64,000 nt of DNA from Pseudaeromonas paramecii (GTDB lineage Bacteria; Pseudomonadota; Gammaproteobacteria; Enterobacterales; Aeromonadaceae). The DNA lies in NCBI RefSeq assembly GCF_039540575.1, contig NZ_BAABFC010000006.1, positions 78,062 to 142,061 of the forward strand. The letters are read 5' to 3'. The position numbers and the translations under genes were made by a program. The number at the start of each line of letters is the position of its first letter. Within the stretch, counting starts at the first letter, position 1. Shown one piece after another: positions 61,968-64,000 of the stretch. The notes under the pieces are model-generated. The model was not told the DNA's origin, searched no databases, and saw nothing but the letters and a program-made list of their open reading frames with translations.

Positions 61968-63340
61968 CTGGAAGAGTGATTGTAGTGATTTTTTTGGTTT
62001 TCACTGTAAGTGCTTTTGCTGGTGAAATAACAATGGATGGCTTGATTCTAATTGGTCAAAATGATTCTTGTGGTGATTTTTTACATTACAATCACACATT
62101 TGAAACCACGGAGAGCATAGTTAAGAAAATAGATGAAAATAAAAGTCTCTGGGAGATTTTTCATTATAACAAAAGATTGCTGTTTTGTGACAAAAAAACA
62201 AGGGAGACTATTGAACAGTTTATTGCAACATTATCTACTAGAAGGCGAGGTAGGTTTGAATATCTTTTGAGTGGTGCACTAAATGTGTATGAGCTAGACG
62301 AAAGCGAAACTTGCAAAAAACTTGGGCGATGTAATCTCGCAAATGAATATATTCATAATGCTACTCTCGGTAGGGTGGTTGAAGAATGTACTAAACTAAG
62401 TGAAGATTGCTTGAGAACTAGGCTGGCATATTATGGTCTTCCTGAGGGAAGAGTAAAAAGTTTAGCAAAAATGATATCGCAATGGGATGAGGCTCCTGAT
62501 GTGATTACCTTGGCCAGTATGGGTGTAGACCGTTTTTCTGCTGTACATCCAGCGGTAATGAAATTTTTTGAAAGAAAAATTAAGAAAGATAGCATTGAGA
62601 ACGGACTTTTTTTATCTTCAAGAAAAAATTTGCAAACGCTTGATGCGGCCTGGATGATAACTCTAAAGTTTTCTGATTTGGAAATGGCAGCAATCAACAT
62701 CAACTACGCATTTGAGTACTCGACGAAGCATAAAACAAAAGTGTATGTAACCGATTATGCTAATCTTGCTGAAGTAATGAATTCAGTAAGTGAAAATAGT
62801 AAAAATAAGTTAACTTCGGTTATATTGTCATGGGCTAGAAGTCAAGCTTATAGCTTGAAGGCTTGGGAGTCTTCACTCTGCATAGCGCAAGGCAGGAGTA
62901 AAATAAATTCTTATGCTGCCTGGTTGCTAGTAAAGAGAGAAATGCTGGATAAAGACGAAAGATTAGAGTTCGATTTTTATGTTTTGAATAAACTATCTGG
63001 TTGTCCGGGAGACAGTGGTTCATGGCTGGATATGGGGCATACATATCTTAGTGAAGTTATCATGAGAGATATATCAAAAATGATCACGCCAGAGCAGTTG
63101 CTGAATGACAAAGCTATGCTTAAAAACCTTGCACTTTTGCTTTTTTCAAATGTGCATGAGATGTACCCTGTTAAATTAGATGGAAATGGATGTGTTTCGA
63201 AATTTTTAAGTGACATTCATTACTTAAATCCGCAGGGGGGGACAATAGTTAAGTTGATCATGGCAAAGTACGATGAATTAGCCAAGAGGAAAGAGAAACC
63301 GTCTTTTTTAAAATGCGAAGGCACATTCGGTTTTCTATAG
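61964..63340 (+). CDS. Module 2 exported partner protein (immunity candidate)
   Basis: A 458-residue protein with a clear signal peptide (MTGRVIVVIFLVFTVSAFA, cut before GEIT). CGDFLHYNHTF, LLFCDKKTRETIEQF, ETCKKLGRCN and VEECTKLSEDCLRT show repeated Cys, and KLSGCPGDSGSW and GNGCVSKFL follow later. GGAGGAG lies 5 nt before the ATG, which overlaps the broken tip's stop. It is intact although its cognate tip is not, which is typical of retained immunity genes. It resembles the module 1 partner. Strongly AT-rich. Confidence 0.65.
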   Translation: MTGRVIVVIFLVFTVSAFAGEITMDGLILIGQNDSCGDFLHYNHTFETTESIVKKIDENKSLWEIFHYNKRLLFCDKKTRETIEQFIATLSTRRRGRFEYLLSGALNVYELDESETCKKLGRCNLANEYIHNATLGRVVEECTKLSEDCLRTRLAYYGLPEGRVKSLAKMISQWDEAPDVITLASMGVDRFSAVHPAVMKFFERKIKKDSIENGLFLSSRKNLQTLDAAWMITLKFSDLEMAAININYAFEYSTKHKTKVYVTDYANLAEVMNSVSENSKNKLTSVILSWARSQAYSLKAWESSLCIAQGRSKINSYAAWLLVKREMLDKDERLEFDFYVLNKLSGCPGDSGSWLDMGHTYLSEVIMRDISKMITPEQLLNDKAMLKNLALLLFSNVHEMYPVKLDGNGCVSKFLSDIHYLNPQGGTIVKLIMAKYDELAKRKEKPSFLKCEGTFGFL

Positions 63341-63575
63341 AATAACGCAAGGCGTAGCGTGCAATAGCATAGCGATGTTATACCGACTCAGTAAACTATG
63401 TGCTATCAACACGTAGGTTTTGCTGAGCTTGCGAAGCCCAATGTACGTCGCAGAATATAACAGCCATCGCCTAAACCTGAGAGCCTGCTCCCAGCTTAAG
63501 GGCGATAATCGAGCAGGCGGCCGCGTGACGCTGGCCGAATGGCCACCGCAGTGTAAGCTAGGTTTTTTTTAAGAG
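63341..63575. other. Spacer between module 2 and the TPR remnant
   Basis: A 235-bp gap with several short imperfect inverted repeats (e.g. ATAACGC near 63343 against GCGATGTTAT near 63371) and no gene. Confidence 0.4.
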
Positions 63576-63793
63576 GTGACCCTGTCTGACACCCACTTTA
63601 CCGATAATGAACTATTCCATCTGGCCATCGCCGCTGCCCGGCAGCAGCAGCATGAAGACACCCAGCGCCATCTTAAAACCCTGCTGGCCCGCAACCCGGA
63701 ACACGCCGAGGCTCACTACCTGCTGGGCACCGCCTATGTCAGCCTGGGCATGATGCCGAGGCGGTCGTCAGTGAGTTTCAGCTATAAAGCACC
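63576..63793 (+). pseudogene. Truncated, frameshifted TPR-protein gene start
   Basis: A GTG start with AAGAGG upstream encodes LSDTHFTDNELFHLAIAAARQQQHEDTQRHLKTLLARNPEHAEAHYLLGTAYVSLG, a recognisable tetratricopeptide unit. Around 63750 a single missing base breaks the frame. Restoring it gives SLGHDAEAVVSEFQL followed by a stop, which continues the TPR pattern. Downstream the sequence passes into repeat copy 3. It is probably the 5' end of a core-genome-like gene whose remainder was displaced. Confidence 0.6.
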
Positions 63794-63816
63794 AGTCAAA
63801 AGCACCACCATCGGTT

Positions 63817-63928
63817 GTCAGATGGGAGATAGCTCACCATTCCAAACGGCAGCGTGAGATTGCCGATAGCCCCAGTCCCGCCAATGGGTAGAATGTCTAC
63901 AGTTTAGCCTCATGTGAGTCGATGTTGT
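63817..63928 (+). repeat. Long direct repeat, copy 3 (truncated)
   Basis: 112 bp identical or nearly so to copy 2 (from GTCAGATGGG to GTCGATGTTGT), interrupted by the IS end at 63929. The preceding 30 bp show weaker similarity to the same repeat. Confidence 0.88.
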
Positions 63929-64000
63929 TGAATCGCCACCAGTGATTTAGACACTTCCCAGCCGTTCCCGATAGCGGGATTCAAACTCTACTGGACTCAA
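63929..64000 (-). mobile_element. End of an IS3-family insertion sequence
   Basis: Starts with TGAATCGCCACCAG, an end of the form TG...CA expected for IS3 elements, at the point where repeat copy 3 stops matching. It contains the transposase 3' end and continues beyond the window. Confidence 0.7.
63947..64000 (-). CDS. IS3-family transposase, last 17 codons
   Basis: The frame from the window edge reads LSPVEFESRYRERLGSV and a TAA stop. LSPVEFE-like endings are characteristic of OrfB (DDE integrase) of IS3-family elements. Too short for subgroup assignment. Confidence 0.65.
   Translation of the reverse strand: MSPVEFESRYRERLGSV

Noticed and set aside
60448..63575. Integron-like attC sites in the spacers of the module array
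   Set aside because: Some short inverted repeats end in TAAC/GTTA, but no consistent R and L box spacing is seen and there is no integron integrase.

Overview
The window looks like about 57 kb of ordinary chromosome from a moderately GC-rich gammaproteobacterium, followed by about 6.4 kb of AT-richer accessory DNA. Gene content (cmk-rpsA-ihfB-lapAB-pyrF, PhoPQ, ytfK, rhombosortase, FadI/FadJ, a lysine riboswitch before an NhaC-type carrier) and the protein sequences suggest an Aeromonadales relative such as Oceanimonas, Zobellella or Oceanisphaera. That genus-level placement is inference.

Layout. 1-4.9 kb: a truncated chemoreceptor gene, the ABC-F protein YbiT, an MFS exporter, a YhbP-like protein, and the last codons of a destroyed yccA next to tRNA-Ser(TGA). 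5.1-10.4 kb: an RluA-type pseudouridine synthase and a complete general amino-acid ABC importer (aapJQMP) behind a candidate sigma-54 promoter. 10.5-17.5 kb: ribA, then cmk, rpsA, ihfB, lapA, lapB and pyrF, and leftward rhombosortase and hns. 17.6-22.8 kb: a lysine riboswitch and lysine transporter, tdk, an EAL/HDOD protein and a FadL-type porin. 23-29.2 kb: a six-gene moxR-bat operon. 29.3-41.2 kb: fadI-fadJ, an M16 protease, sixA, ytfK, phoPQ, rimO and an oxidoreductase. 41.4-48.1 kb: sodB (perfect FNR box), grxD, a BMP-type binding protein, a DAACS symporter, a solute-binding-like protein and a SulP transporter (perfect CRP box). 48.3-57.6 kb: tRNA-Ser(GGA), a LysR regulator divergent from the formaldehyde-detoxification pair frmA-frmB, an arginine-deiminase/DDAH-type hydrolase divergent from an ABC importer that lacks an ATPase gene, with a TetR regulator and a 34-bp operator-like dyad, and epd.

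The accessory end (57.6-64.0 kb) is the most unusual part. A segment of about 580 bp occurs at 57618 and again exactly 3 kb later at 60618, and a partial third copy at 63817 is cut by an IS3-family element. Each full copy encodes a shared approximately 125-residue segment joined to a diverged C-terminal tip, followed by an overlapping gene (GTGA or ATGA) for an exported protein of about 460 residues. The two tips resemble each other, and so do the two exported partners. I read this as a small array of displaced polymorphic-toxin tips with coupled immunity-like partners. The second tip is clearly broken while its partner is intact. I do not recognise either family, so toxin and immunity roles are inference from architecture.

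Most of the core is densely packed, with convergent genes sharing bidirectional terminators and operons with 1-8 nt overlaps.
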